A DNA stretch of 64,000 bases from an uncultured Lachnospiraceae bacterium (GCA_910589265.1 CAJUTQ010000053.1:1-64000), one strand, 5' to 3'; numbered from the stretch's first letter, positions 15,865 to 24,974 are shown. Numbers and translations: made by a program. Notes: a model not told the origin generated them from the sequence alone.

Positions 15865-16578
15865 ATGGCTATGTTAACAGTGGAAAATTTGGAAGTATAT
15901 TATGGAGTGATAAAGGCCCTAAAAGGAATTTCCTTTGAAGTCCGGGAAGGGGAAGTGGTAGCTCTCATCGGGGCTAATGGAGCAGGAAAGACGACAATAC
16001 TTCATACAGTTACAGGGCTTTTGCCAGTAAAAGCTGGCTCCATCTCCTTTTGCAAAGCAGATTTAACAAAAATTCCTGCCCATAAAATTGTCTCTATGGG
16101 AATGGCTCATGTGCCAGAAGGAAGAAGGATATTCCAGGAGCTAACAGTTTTGGACAATTTAAAACTGGGAGCCTTTACAAGAAAGGATAAAGAGGAAATA
16201 AATGAGTCGCTTGAAAAGGTTTATCAAAGATTCGAAAGATTAAAGGAAAGAAAATCACAGATTGCAGGAACCTTAAGCGGAGGAGAGCAGCAGATGCTTG
16301 CCCTGGGCAGGGCTCTTATGTCAAGGCCTAAAATTATTCTCATGGATGAGCCGTCCATGGGATTATCCCCCTTATATGTTTCTGAAATTTTTCGTATTAT
16401 CCAAGAGATAAGTCAGGGAGGGACAACTGTGCTTTTGGTAGAGCAGAACGCAAAAAAAGCATTGTCCATTGCTGACAGAGCTTATGTTTTGGAGACAGGG
16501 AAGATTGCTTTGTCCGGAAATGCCAAGGAGCTTATGAATGATGATTCCGTTAAAAGAGCTTATTTAGGGGAGGGCTGA
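15865..16578 (+). CDS. livF: branched-chain amino acid ABC transporter ATPase LivF
   Basis: This 237-residue second ATPase of the liv system has Walker A GANGAGKTT, the LivF-typical HVPEGRRIFQELTVLDNL, signature LSGGEQQMLALGRAL, Walker B IILMDEPSMGLSP and VEQNAKKAL in place of the usual switch His. It lies 37 bp after livG and is the last gene of the operon, convergent with gpr. Confidence 0.94.
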   Translation: MAMLTVENLEVYYGVIKALKGISFEVREGEVVALIGANGAGKTTILHTVTGLLPVKAGSISFCKADLTKIPAHKIVSMGMAHVPEGRRIFQELTVLDNLKLGAFTRKDKEEINESLEKVYQRFERLKERKSQIAGTLSGGEQQMLALGRALMSRPKIILMDEPSMGLSPLYVSEIFRIIQEISQGGTTVLLVEQNAKKALSIADRAYVLETGKIALSGNAKELMNDDSVKRAYLGEG

Positions 16579-16593
16579 AAAATGTTCAGCCCT
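16571..16593. terminator. hairpin between convergent livF and gpr
   Basis: AGGGCTGAA (16571-16579) pairs perfectly with TTCAGCCCT (16585-16593). It covers the livF stop codon. There is no long T-tract, so its strength is uncertain. Confidence 0.5.
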
Positions 16594-16605
16594 GTATGTT
16601 GAACT

Positions 16606-17469
16606 TTAAATTTCTAAAGCGATATTTAAAGCTTCTGATATGGTAAAGCCAATATTTTTAACGGTCTCGTCAATATCTTTTGGGGTGACATACATATTAT
16701 TTAATTCAGACATAGAATTGGTCATATTATCTATGGCGTCGTTGACAATCGTTGCAGCGTCTACTACTGTGGGGACGCCGATAGCTATTACTGGGATACC
16801 TAATGTCTCTTCTGTAAGGGCTTTTCGGTGGTTTCCTACGCCTGAACCAGGATGAATGCCTGTATTGGTAATTTGAATGGTACGGTTCAATCTTTTTGTG
16901 CTTCTTGCCGCCAGAGCGTCTACAACAACGAGAACGTCTGGGGACGTTTCTTTAATAATACCTCGAATAATTTCTGATGTATCCATGCCTGTTTGAGCCA
17001 TAACACCAGGAACAATACTGCTGACAAGATGGATTTTATCTGTCCCATAGGCGGCTTTGCCATACTCTTTAACAATATGTCTTGTAATTAATAAGTTTCC
17101 CATGACTTGAGGGCCCAGGGAATCAGGGGTTACCTCCCGGTTTCCTAAGCCAACAGCCAATATAGACTGCTCTTTGTTGGAGTCAGGAATCAGCTCTCTT
17201 ATTTGTTTTGCTAGTTCCAAGCTGATTTCTCTGTGATAATCTTCATCAGGAACAATCATGTTGGGAGCTTCCAGAGTAATATAAGTACCTATGGGCTTTC
17301 CCATTGCCTTGGCTCCATTTTTTGTCTCAATGATTACTTTTGTAATGCGGATATCGGTCTCTTCTTGAAAACTTTCTTCCACTTTTACTCCTCGTATCTC
17401 TTCATCGGTCTCTTCCATGTATTCTCTTGCTTCCAAAGCAAGATCCGTCCTTACTCGGAAATCACTCAT
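16606..17469 (-). CDS. gpr: GPR germination endopeptidase
   Basis: This 287-residue protease degrades small acid-soluble proteins (SASPs) in the germinating spore core. The N-terminus MSDFRVRTDLALEA includes the zymogen processing region. Core motifs are AVGLGNREVTPDSLGPQVMG, VVVDALAARSTKRLNRTIQI and GIHPGSGVGN. Its presence is direct evidence that the organism makes endospores. It is transcribed alone on the minus strand; a GAGGT site lies about 11 bases before the ATG. In most relatives gpr, spoIIP, lepA and hemW lie close together, here with gpr inverted relative to the rest. Confidence 0.95.
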   Translation of the reverse strand: MSDFRVRTDLALEAREYMEETDEEIRGVKVEESFQEETDIRITKVIIETKNGAKAMGKPIGTYITLEAPNMIVPDEDYHREISLELAKQIRELIPDSNKEQSILAVGLGNREVTPDSLGPQVMGNLLITRHIVKEYGKAAYGTDKIHLVSSIVPGVMAQTGMDTSEIIRGIIKETSPDVLVVVDALAARSTKRLNRTIQITNTGIHPGSGVGNHRKALTEETLGIPVIAIGVPTVVDAATIVNDAIDNMTNSMSELNNMYVTPKDIDETVKNIGFTISEALNIALEI

Positions 17470-17565
17470 GTTTTATTTTACCTCATTTCTGCACAAAGTT
17501 TTGCGCTGGGATGTTACTGAACAGTAATTAATCTATATTTTTTCTCGAAAATAGGAAAATATGTA

Positions 17566-17593
17566 TTGACAGGATAGATTCTTTCTACTAAAA
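17566..17593 (+). promoter_or_regulatory. rpsT promoter candidate
   Basis: TTGACA (17566-17571), a 16-bp spacer and TACTAA (17588-17593). This leaves a leader of about 70 bases before the start codon. Confidence 0.6.
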
Positions 17594-17605
17594 TAAAAAA
17601 GAATG

Positions 17606-17639
17606 CATTAGGTACGTCCGTGTCCGGCTTTAATGCAGT
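17606..17639 (+). promoter_or_regulatory. rpsT 5' leader hairpin
   Basis: TGCATTA (17606-17612) pairs with TAATGCA (17633-17639) around a GC-rich 20-base loop. It sits between the promoter and the ribosome binding site. It could be an S20 autoregulatory leader; this is inferred from position only. Confidence 0.45.
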
Positions 17640-17669
17640 AGAATCATATTTTAGATGGAGGTGTAAGTC

Positions 17670-17936
17670 TTGGCTAATATTAAGTCTGCGAAAAAGAGAA
17701 TTTTAGTAGCTCAAAAAAAAGCTGATAGAAACAAAGCAATCCGTTCAAAAGTAAAAACTTCTATTAAGAAAGTATATGCTGCAATAGAACAAAAGGATGT
17801 GGATGGAGCAAAATCGGCTTTGAACAATGCAATTTCAAATATTCAAAAGGCAACGTCAAAGGGTGTATTTCATAAAAATACTTCTAGCAGAAAAGTTTCC
17901 CGCTTGACAAAGGCTGTAAATAAAATAGCTTCATAA
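17670..17936 (+). CDS. rpsT: 30S ribosomal protein S20
   Basis: This 88-residue, very basic protein of the small ribosomal subunit binds 16S rRNA. MANIKSAKKRILVAQKKADR and the HKNTSSRKVSRL segment are characteristic of S20. The start is TTG at 17670, seven bases after GGAGGTG; this weak start codon is common for rpsT and may help autogenous control. It is a single-gene unit with its own promoter and terminator. Confidence 0.97.
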   Translation: MANIKSAKKRILVAQKKADRNKAIRSKVKTSIKKVYAAIEQKDVDGAKSALNNAISNIQKATSKGVFHKNTSSRKVSRLTKAVNKIAS

Positions 17937-17950
17937 AGTATAAAACAATA

Positions 17951-17978
17951 GGATCTCCTCTGGGAGATTCTTTTTTTA
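17951..17978 (+). terminator. rpsT intrinsic terminator
   Basis: GGATCTCC (17951-17958) pairs with GGAGATTC (17963-17970) and is followed by seven T. From here to 18156 no gene was recognised. Confidence 0.85.
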
Positions 17979-18156
17979 TATCATAGGAAAACCATCAATA
18001 GAAGGGCATTCTCGACAAGAGAAAACAGCTGTTATCACACAGAGGAACTGTGACTGCCACTGTTCTGAAAGTGGGACTTCCTTCATATATTGAAGTAGAT
18101 CTTTTGAGGAAATACTTTTAGAAAGAGGTGAGAGTACGGCTGGGAAGAGAAATGGG

Positions 18157-19380
18157 GTGGTCATAGGCCTGGTACTTTTGCTGGGAGGCTATTTTGTATT
18201 GCGGGCAGTTATTGTATTTGGAAAGTTTGATGTAAGGGATCAGGGAGGATTATGGGCCCGGTTTGGAAATAGTATTCAGAAGAAGGCAGTGGAAAATTAT
18301 GCGCCTGTCTTTTCCATGGGAATGGAGAGTCAGGAGACTTCAGAAAACTGGATGGACTATTTTCTAAAGGTAATTTTGGAGCAGATACCTCTTTTGGCAT
18401 ACATAGAGGAAAAAGGAGAGTATGAAAGGCAGATTGAAAGTGCAGATACTTATGAAAACATATTAAGAATGGAGGCAGCAGATGAAAATGAGGTGGCTGA
18501 CAGTGGAGAAATTATTCACGCAGAAGGGGCAGTAGATTTGGAAGAAACCCTTCCTGAGAGAAAGGAAGTAGAACGGCAGGTTATGGAACCAGGGCAGGTT
18601 AGGACAAAGAAAACAGTGGAATATTCCATGGAAGATCTAGCTAATTTCCAGTATTTACTACGAAACTTTTATGCAATAGATAAAACAACGGAAATCAGCG
18701 AAGATAAGTTGAATATTCAAATGCTCATGGGAAAAGATATGAAATTAAAGGGGAATAATGCAAATCCCCAGATTTTAATTTATCATACCCATTCCCAGGA
18801 AGGTTTTTTAGACAGTATCCCAGGAGATAAAAGTACAACCATTGTAGGAGTGGGAGAGAGGCTTTCCTCTATTCTTAGAGAAGAGTATGGCTATAATGTC
18901 ATTCACCATACAGGGGAGTATGACACAGAAAGCAGAGATTATGCTTACTCTGCAGCAGGGCCAGCTATAGAAAAAATATTAGAGGAAAATCCAAGTATTG
19001 AAGTTGTCATTGATCTTCATAGAGATGGGGTTGCAGATAACCAGAGGCTTATAACGGAAATTGATGGGGTTACTATGGCTCAATTTATGTTTTTTAACGG
19101 ATTAAGCCATACGAAGAAAGTTGGGGATATTGAATATTTGCCAAATCCATACATAGAAGATAATCTAGCTCTTGCCTTCCAGCTTCAGCTAAAAATGTCA
19201 GAATATTATCCAAGTCTAGCCAGGAAAATTTACTTAAAAGGATATCGGTATAACATGCATTATAGAGATAAAAGTCTTCTCATTGAGGCGGGGGCTCAGA
19301 CAAATACAGTGGAAGAAATTATGAATACCATGACACCCATTGCTTACATACTGGATAAAGTGTTGTCAGGAAAGGAATAA
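18157..19380 (+). CDS. spoIIP: stage II sporulation protein P (SpoIIP)
   Basis: SpoIIP is a membrane-anchored amidase that, with SpoIID and SpoIIM, thins septal peptidoglycan during engulfment. An N-terminal helix (MVIGLVLLLGGYFVLRAVIV) is followed by a variable region. The amidase domain (about 200-400) contains ILIYHTHSQEGF, VVIDLHRDG and LLIEAGAQTNT, with the expected zinc and catalytic His/Glu residues. The start is uncertain: GTG 18157 has no good ribosome binding site. The frame is open upstream to 18094 without ATG, GTG or TTG and would add a basic pre-membrane segment. A better-placed GTG at 18128 is in another frame. Confidence 0.9.
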   Translation: MVIGLVLLLGGYFVLRAVIVFGKFDVRDQGGLWARFGNSIQKKAVENYAPVFSMGMESQETSENWMDYFLKVILEQIPLLAYIEEKGEYERQIESADTYENILRMEAADENEVADSGEIIHAEGAVDLEETLPERKEVERQVMEPGQVRTKKTVEYSMEDLANFQYLLRNFYAIDKTTEISEDKLNIQMLMGKDMKLKGNNANPQILIYHTHSQEGFLDSIPGDKSTTIVGVGERLSSILREEYGYNVIHHTGEYDTESRDYAYSAAGPAIEKILEENPSIEVVIDLHRDGVADNQRLITEIDGVTMAQFMFFNGLSHTKKVGDIEYLPNPYIEDNLALAFQLQLKMSEYYPSLARKIYLKGYRYNMHYRDKSLLIEAGAQTNTVEEIMNTMTPIAYILDKVLSGKE

Positions 19381-19443
19381 GCTGCTATAATGGGACTACT
19401 TATGTTAAAGCACACACCATTGAAATTCAGTTTGGAGGAACGT

Positions 19444-21261
19444 ATGTCTACAGTGGATCAGAGTAAAATTAGGAATTTTTGTATTATTGCCCACATTGAC
19501 CATGGAAAATCCACATTGGCTGACAGAATTATAGAAAAGACAGGACTGTTAACGAGCCGGGAAATGCAGTCCCAAGTTTTGGACAACATGGATTTAGAAA
19601 GGGAGAGAGGAATTACGATTAAGGCTCAAACAGTACGTATTGTCTATAAAGCCTTAGATGGAGAGGAATATATTTTTAATTTAATTGATACCCCAGGGCA
19701 TGTGGATTTTAACTATGAGGTGAGCAGGAGCTTAGCCGCCTGCGACGGAGCAGTGCTTGTGGTAGACGCTGCCCAGGGAATTGAGGCACAGACTCTGGCC
19801 AATGTATATCTGGCTTTGGATCATGATTTAGACGTTATGCCTGTCATTAATAAAATTGATCTCCCAAGCGCCCAGCCAAAGAGGGTAATTGAGGAAATTG
19901 AGGATGTCATTGGCATTGAGGCAGAGGACGCTCCGCTGATTTCAGCGAAAAATGGTCAAAATATCGAAGAAGTGTTAGAACAGATTGTAAAAAAAATACC
20001 AGCTCCTAAGGGAAATCCAGACAACCCTTTGCAAGCTTTGATTTTTGATTCTCTTTATGACTCTTATAAAGGGGTAATTATTTTTTGCAGAGTGAAAGAG
20101 GGGATTGTTCGCAAAGGAACTCCTATACAGATGATGGCTACAGGAGCAAAGGCAGAGGTAGCAGAGGTGGGATATTTTGGGGCAGGTCAGTTTATCCCTT
20201 GTGAGGAGTTGTCTGCTGGCATGGTTGGATATATAACCGCCTCCTTGAAAAATGTGAAGGATACAAGGGTGGGGGACACAGTTACCAATAGTAAGAATCC
20301 GTGTAAGGAACCCTTGCCAGGATATAAAAAAGTAAACTCCATGGTATATTGCGGGATGTACCCTCAAGACGGGGCAAAATATGGAGATTTAAGGGATGCC
20401 TTAGAAAAGTTAAAGCTAAATGATGCTTCCCTCACCTTTGAGGCAGAAACGTCCATTGCCTTGGGCTTTGGATTTCGATGTGGTTTTTTAGGGCTCCTGC
20501 ACTTGGAAATTATTCAAGAAAGACTGGAGAGGGAGTATAATCTGGATTTGGTGACAACAGCCCCTGGGGTTATTTATAAAGTCTATAAGACAAATGGAGA
20601 AATAGTAGAACTAACCAACCCATCCAATTTGCCAGAAGCTGGGGAGATTGAGTGGATGGAAGAGCCTGTTGTCAGCGCAGAAATTATGGTGACAACAGAG
20701 TTTATTGGATCCATTATGGAGCTGTGCCAGGAAAGGCGAGGGGTATATATTGGCATGGAATATATGGAGGAGACAAGAGCTCTTTTAAAATATGATCTTC
20801 CCCTAAATGAAATAATCTACGATTTTTTTGATGCTTTAAAGTCTAGATCAAGAGGATATGCATCCTTTGATTATGATATGAAAGGCTATGTGCGCTCTGA
20901 GCTTGTTAAACTGGATATTCTTATAAATAAAGAAGAGGTAGATGCTCTTTCCTTTATTGTTCATAAGGATACAGCTTATGAGAGGGGGAGGAAGATGTGT
21001 GAGAAATTAAAGGAGGAGATTCCAAGACATTTATTTGAAATACCTATTCAGGCAGCTATAGGGAGTAAGGTCATTGCAAGAGAGACTGTAAAAGCTATGA
21101 GAAAGGATGTTTTGGCAAAATGTTATGGGGGAGATATTAGCCGTAAGAGAAAGCTGTTAGAAAAGCAAAAGGAAGGAAAGAAGAGAATGCGTCAGGTAGG
21201 CAGTGTGGAGATTCCTCAAAAGGCATTTATGAGTGTTTTAAAGTTGGATGAAAGGAAATAG
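19444..21261 (+). CDS. lepA: elongation factor 4 (LepA)
   Basis: This 605-residue translational GTPase remodels stalled or mistranslocated ribosomes. G-domain motifs are AHIDHGKSTL (G1), RGIT (G2), DTPGHVDF (G3) and NKIDLP (G4). The LepA-specific C-terminus includes AKCYGGDISRKRKLLEKQKE. ATG 19444 follows GGAGG and gives the usual length; an in-frame ATG at 19390 adds 18 atypical residues. HemW follows 6 bp later. Confidence 0.96.
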   Translation: MSTVDQSKIRNFCIIAHIDHGKSTLADRIIEKTGLLTSREMQSQVLDNMDLERERGITIKAQTVRIVYKALDGEEYIFNLIDTPGHVDFNYEVSRSLAACDGAVLVVDAAQGIEAQTLANVYLALDHDLDVMPVINKIDLPSAQPKRVIEEIEDVIGIEAEDAPLISAKNGQNIEEVLEQIVKKIPAPKGNPDNPLQALIFDSLYDSYKGVIIFCRVKEGIVRKGTPIQMMATGAKAEVAEVGYFGAGQFIPCEELSAGMVGYITASLKNVKDTRVGDTVTNSKNPCKEPLPGYKKVNSMVYCGMYPQDGAKYGDLRDALEKLKLNDASLTFEAETSIALGFGFRCGFLGLLHLEIIQERLEREYNLDLVTTAPGVIYKVYKTNGEIVELTNPSNLPEAGEIEWMEEPVVSAEIMVTTEFIGSIMELCQERRGVYIGMEYMEETRALLKYDLPLNEIIYDFFDALKSRSRGYASFDYDMKGYVRSELVKLDILINKEEVDALSFIVHKDTAYERGRKMCEKLKEEIPRHLFEIPIQAAIGSKVIARETVKAMRKDVLAKCYGGDISRKRKLLEKQKEGKKRMRQVGSVEIPQKAFMSVLKLDERK

Positions 21262-21267
21262 GAGACT

Positions 21268-22401
21268 GTGAGGAAGCCATTATCCGTGTATTTTCATATC
21301 CCCTTTTGTACAAAAAAATGTTATTATTGTGATTTTTTATCTTTTCCTTCTATGGAAAGAGAGAGGGAGCAATATATGAATGCATTGCTAAAGGAAGTTA
21401 TATCCTCTCCCTATGGAGGAGAAAAATACAAGGTACAGACGGTATTCATCGGGGGAGGGACACCGTCTGTTTTACATGGAAAAGATCTGGAAAAAATATT
21501 GGATGGCTTCAAAGAAACATTTCCCTATATGGCTAATGAAGATAGGGAATGGACGATAGAAGTCAATCCTTGTTCAGTAACAAGAAAAAAGCTGTCAGAA
21601 TATAAACAGATGGGAGTGAATCGTCTTAGCATTGGCCTTCAGTCTGCTATAGATGAAGAGTTAAAAAGGCTGGGAAGAGTTCATACAAAGGAGGAATTTC
21701 TCCACACTTATAGGCAGGCCAGGGAGGAAGGGTTCGATAACATTAATATTGATTTACTAGCTGCCCTTCCAGGACAGACATTAAATTCTTATAAGGAAAG
21801 TTTAGAATTTATTGTGGAATTGGAACCAGAGCACATTTCATCTTACAGCTTGATTGTTGAGGAAGGAACTTTGTTTCATCAGTGGTATCAAGATGGGAAA
21901 GGGCTGCCAGACGAGGAAGTGGAAAGGGAGATGTATGTATACACAGAACAGTATTTAAAAACAAAAGGGTATAACAGATATGAAATATCCAATTATGCAA
22001 AAGAAGGAAGAGAGTGCCGCCATAACTTGGTTTACTGGCAAAGGGGAGAGTACTTGGGATTTGGACTTGGGGCGTCTTCTCTGATGGAAGAAACACGTTT
22101 CCAAAACAAAATAAGTATGGACCAATATAAAGAGGATCCAGGAAAAAAAGAAAATATAAAGAAACTTCCTTTAAAGGAACAGATGGAAGAAACAATGTTT
22201 TTAGGACTGAGAATGGAAAAAGGAGTTAGCAGAATAAGGTTTTATGAGCGCTTTGCCGTGGATTTAAAGGAAATATATGAAAATTCTCTAAACAAGCTGG
22301 AACAGGGAGGTTTCATAAAATGGAGAGGAGATTTCCTGGTCTTAACAAAGAGAGGAGTGGATGTAAGCAATCAAGTACTGGCACAATTTCTTTTTGACTA
22401 A
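21268..22401 (+). CDS. hemW: radical SAM heme chaperone HemW
   Basis: This 377-residue radical SAM protein has the cluster motif CTKKCYYC (Cys14, 18, 21), then FIGGGTPSVL (SAM-binding GGGTP) and the HemW-type C-terminal winged-helix region. It is related to oxygen-independent coproporphyrinogen oxidase, but only the HemW-type three-Cys motif with Tyr-Tyr is present, favouring the heme chaperone role. GTG 21268 follows AGGAG. It is the last gene of the spoIIP-lepA-hemW run. Confidence 0.93.
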   Translation: MRKPLSVYFHIPFCTKKCYYCDFLSFPSMEREREQYMNALLKEVISSPYGGEKYKVQTVFIGGGTPSVLHGKDLEKILDGFKETFPYMANEDREWTIEVNPCSVTRKKLSEYKQMGVNRLSIGLQSAIDEELKRLGRVHTKEEFLHTYRQAREEGFDNINIDLLAALPGQTLNSYKESLEFIVELEPEHISSYSLIVEEGTLFHQWYQDGKGLPDEEVEREMYVYTEQYLKTKGYNRYEISNYAKEGRECRHNLVYWQRGEYLGFGLGASSLMEETRFQNKISMDQYKEDPGKKENIKKLPLKEQMEETMFLGLRMEKGVSRIRFYERFAVDLKEIYENSLNKLEQGGFIKWRGDFLVLTKRGVDVSNQVLAQFLFD

Positions 22402-22546
22402 GAGAGGCTGCTTGTATTTTTATACAATAGGAGTAAAAAAGTCTAAGTAAGTGATAGAATATAGGCCACTCCTTATTATGGGATTATATTGATTTTTATG
22501 TAAAAATCACATATACTAAAACAAAATTATAAGAAAGGTGGAATTC

Positions 22547-22681
22547 ATGATGGCAGTTACAGCAACAGAATATAAAATCAATTTTGGAAGAGAAGATATG
22601 TTTCTTAATCCCAATGGAAAAACGACTGCAAAGGTTATGAGCCCTCAGATTTCAACAGTGGATTCCTCAGGGGGATGTTAA
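22547..22681 (+). CDS. putative 44-residue peptide of unknown function
   Basis: A short reading frame in an otherwise gene-free 700-bp gap, starting ATG-ATG at 22547 with AAAGGTGG six to nine bases upstream. It encodes MMAVTATEYKINFGREDMFL, then NPNGKTTAKVMSPQISTV and DSSGGC. It has no membrane segment. The single Cys is the C-terminal residue after Ser-Ser-Gly-Gly. I do not recognise a family. No modifying enzyme or transporter gene is adjacent, although hemW upstream is a radical SAM protein of another class. It could be a small functional protein, a peptide precursor, or the start of a decayed gene. Confidence 0.45.
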   Translation: MMAVTATEYKINFGREDMFLNPNGKTTAKVMSPQISTVDSSGGC

Positions 22682-23107
22682 AAAATACCCCTTCTGTTAT
22701 GGATATAGATTCTTTTTAAGAGGAGGAGTTGCCAAATTGTGAAATTTTTGTGTGCCACCAATGGAATGATGGATGCATTGCTGGAACAGGAGCCTTGTGT
22801 ATAAGATTCCTATAGAGTTTTAAGCCGATGACACATAGTTTTATACAATATTCAGGAAATACTCCTGAGTAATTTCCTATATCTTTTGCTTTAAGTTGTA
22901 GTTATAGCCGGCATAACTGGATGCTCTCTATATTTCATGGACATTGACGTGGCGCTTTAAGCAAATATGTATCAAACCCTAAATATCCTTTGGGTTATCC
23001 TCATCTGTTTTCCTTTATTTCGTATAATAAAAGAAGAGTAGAGAAATAAATTAAATAGGAAAGGCACTAAGAGTCCCCCTTCTTCATACAATGATATAAA
23101 ACGGCTT
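22682..23107. other. intergenic stretch with short palindromes, no gene
   Basis: No full gene was recognised. A frame at 22676-22717 and its continuation past TAA are too short and degenerate to assign. Small inverted repeats occur at 22854-22878 (AGGAAATACT and complement with one bulge), 22900-22918 (AGTTAT AGCCGGC ATAACT) and 22975-22996 (AACCC...GGGTT). Any of them could belong to the sigK control region; none is clearly a terminator. Confidence 0.5.
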
Positions 23108-23119
23108 TGAGGTGTTTTT

Positions 23120-23755
23120 TTGAAGGCTTTTGAGAAACCATTGTCCTCAGAGGAAGAGAAATATTATGTGGAGAGGTACAGGGATGGGGATGAAGGGGCC
23201 AAGGATATTCTCATTGAAAGAAATCTTCGTTTAGTAGCCCATATAGTAAAAAAATACCAAAGCGGGAATGAAGAGATGGAAGATTTAATTTCCATTGGAA
23301 CCATTGGCTTGATTAAGGCGGTTACGACCTTTGATTATACAAAAGGGACTAGGCTTGGCACTTATGCTGCAAGATGCATTGATAACGAGCTTCTCATGAT
23401 GCTTCGAGCCAAGAAAAAAATGAACAGAGAAGTATCTTTGTATGAACCTATGGGTACGGACAAAGAGGGGAATGAAATTAACCTTCTAGATATTATGGAA
23501 GGGCCAAACGAAGATGTAGTAGATCGTTTGGAGACAGATGACAACGTAAAAAAGCTTCAACGCTATGTGGAATCCTGTCTGCCTGGCCGAGAGAGAGAAA
23601 TTATCAAAATGAGGTATGGTCTTGGAGAGTACAGGGAAATGACCCAGCGGGAAATAGGAGAACAGATGGGAATATCCAGAAGTTATGTGTCCCGCATAGA
23701 AAAAAAAGCATTAAAAAAATTAAAGGAAGAGTTTGGATATGAAAAAAAGCACTAA
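23120..23755 (+). CDS. sigK: sporulation sigma factor sigma-K
   Basis: This 211-residue sigma-70 family factor resembles sigma-K, the late mother-cell sporulation factor. It has ERNLRLVAHIVKKYQSGNEE and DLISIGTIGLIKAVTTFDY (region 2) and TQREIGEQMGISRSYVSRIE (region 4.2). The protein starts at MKAFEKPLSSEEEKYY, lining up with mature Bacillus sigma-K. A TGA at 23108-23110 just upstream excludes a pro-sequence. The gene is not interrupted by a skin-like element. The start is TTG 23120 after GAGGTG. It overlaps the Ctp protease gene. Confidence 0.9.
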   Translation: MKAFEKPLSSEEEKYYVERYRDGDEGAKDILIERNLRLVAHIVKKYQSGNEEMEDLISIGTIGLIKAVTTFDYTKGTRLGTYAARCIDNELLMMLRAKKKMNREVSLYEPMGTDKEGNEINLLDIMEGPNEDVVDRLETDDNVKKLQRYVESCLPGREREIIKMRYGLGEYREMTQREIGEQMGISRSYVSRIEKKALKKLKEEFGYEKKH

Positions 23756-24959
23756 ATATACTATGATAGGAATCATTATCTTTTTAGCCTTTGTCCTAAT
23801 ATTTGAGACGACCTATTTATTCCTAGTTGTTAACAGCTATAGTCTGTCTTCTAGCAGGGGCAAAGAAGGAGCAGCGAGAAAGGCAGTCATTTTAGAGAAC
23901 ATTGATTCCTTAGAAAATATGATTGATCAATTTTATTTGTTTGATTATGAAAAGGAAGATTTGGAGACGGGTGTGTACAAAGGCCTGATAGCAGGCCTTG
24001 ACGACCCTTATTCTGTTTATTATACGCCAGAAGAATATAATAAGCTGATGGAAATGACAACAGGAGAATATTCTGGAATTGGGGCTCTCCTAAGCCAAGA
24101 CAAGGAGACAGGGCTCATTACTGTAGTGAAGCCATATAAAGGTACGCCAAGCGAGGAGGCAGGACTTCTTCCAGGGGATGTATTTACAAAGGTAGACGGT
24201 CAGGATACAGCTGGAATGGATTTAGCTACTTTTGTGAATTTTGTAAAAGGAGAAAGTGGAACAGAAGTTGTATTGGAAGTTTATCGAACAAGTGAAAAAG
24301 TTTATAAAACCTTTCGAATAAAAAGAAGGACCATTGAAACCCCTACTGTGGAATATGAAATGTTGGAAGATAACATTGGATACATAGCTATATCGGAATT
24401 TGAAGATGTCACATACAACCAATTTGTCCGGGCTGTAGAGCAAGGAGAAAAAGAAGGGATGAAGGGACTTATTATTGATGTGAGAAATAATCCTGGAGGA
24501 GTTGTCACTGCGGTCTGTAAAGTGTTGGATTATATGGTGCCAGACGGAGATATTCTTATGTCTACAAAAGATAAAGAAGGAAATGGCAGTGCTGTAACAG
24601 GGGAAGACGGACATTTCTTTGATCAGCCTTTAGTTGTTCTTATTAATGGAGAGTCTGCCTCAGCATCGGAAATTTTTGCTGGTGGAATTAGAGATTATGA
24701 AATGGGAACTTTAGTTGGCGAAAAGACATATGGAAAAGGGATTGTACAGAGAATTTTTCATGTGGGAAACGGAGCAGGCGTTAAGCTCACTGTTCAAGAA
24801 TACTATCTTCCCAGTGGGGTTAGCATTCATGAAAAAGGAGTGGAGCCAGACGTAGAAGAAATTATGCCTGAGGAATTAAAATACCAACTGGAAATAAAAA
24901 AGGAAGAAGATACCCAGCTTCAGAAAGGAATGGAAATTTTGAGGGAGCAAATAGGATAA
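23739..24959 (+). CDS. S41 C-terminal processing protease (CtpA/CtpB-like)
   Basis: This 406-residue exported serine protease has an N-terminal membrane helix (about 8-30) and a PDZ domain (GIGALLSQDK...EEAGLLPGDVFTKVDG, about 110-195). The S41 catalytic domain contains LIIDVRNNPGG, the nucleophile region NGESASASEIFAGG and the Lys of EKTYGKGIVQ. In B. subtilis CtpB triggers pro-sigma-K processing by cutting SpoIVFA; here it overlaps sigK by 17 bp. Start 23739 gives MKKSTKYTM; an in-frame TTG at 23733 adds two residues. Confidence 0.93.
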   Translation: MKKSTKYTMIGIIIFLAFVLIFETTYLFLVVNSYSLSSSRGKEGAARKAVILENIDSLENMIDQFYLFDYEKEDLETGVYKGLIAGLDDPYSVYYTPEEYNKLMEMTTGEYSGIGALLSQDKETGLITVVKPYKGTPSEEAGLLPGDVFTKVDGQDTAGMDLATFVNFVKGESGTEVVLEVYRTSEKVYKTFRIKRRTIETPTVEYEMLEDNIGYIAISEFEDVTYNQFVRAVEQGEKEGMKGLIIDVRNNPGGVVTAVCKVLDYMVPDGDILMSTKDKEGNGSAVTGEDGHFFDQPLVVLINGESASASEIFAGGIRDYEMGTLVGEKTYGKGIVQRIFHVGNGAGVKLTVQEYYLPSGVSIHEKGVEPDVEEIMPEELKYQLEIKKEEDTQLQKGMEILREQIG

Positions 24960-24974
24960 AAGGAGGAAAAGAAC

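Noticed and set aside
22408..22428. Terminator after hemW (TTGTATTTTTATACAA)
   Set aside because: The stem is only six A/T-rich pairs and lacks a following T-run; too weak to call.
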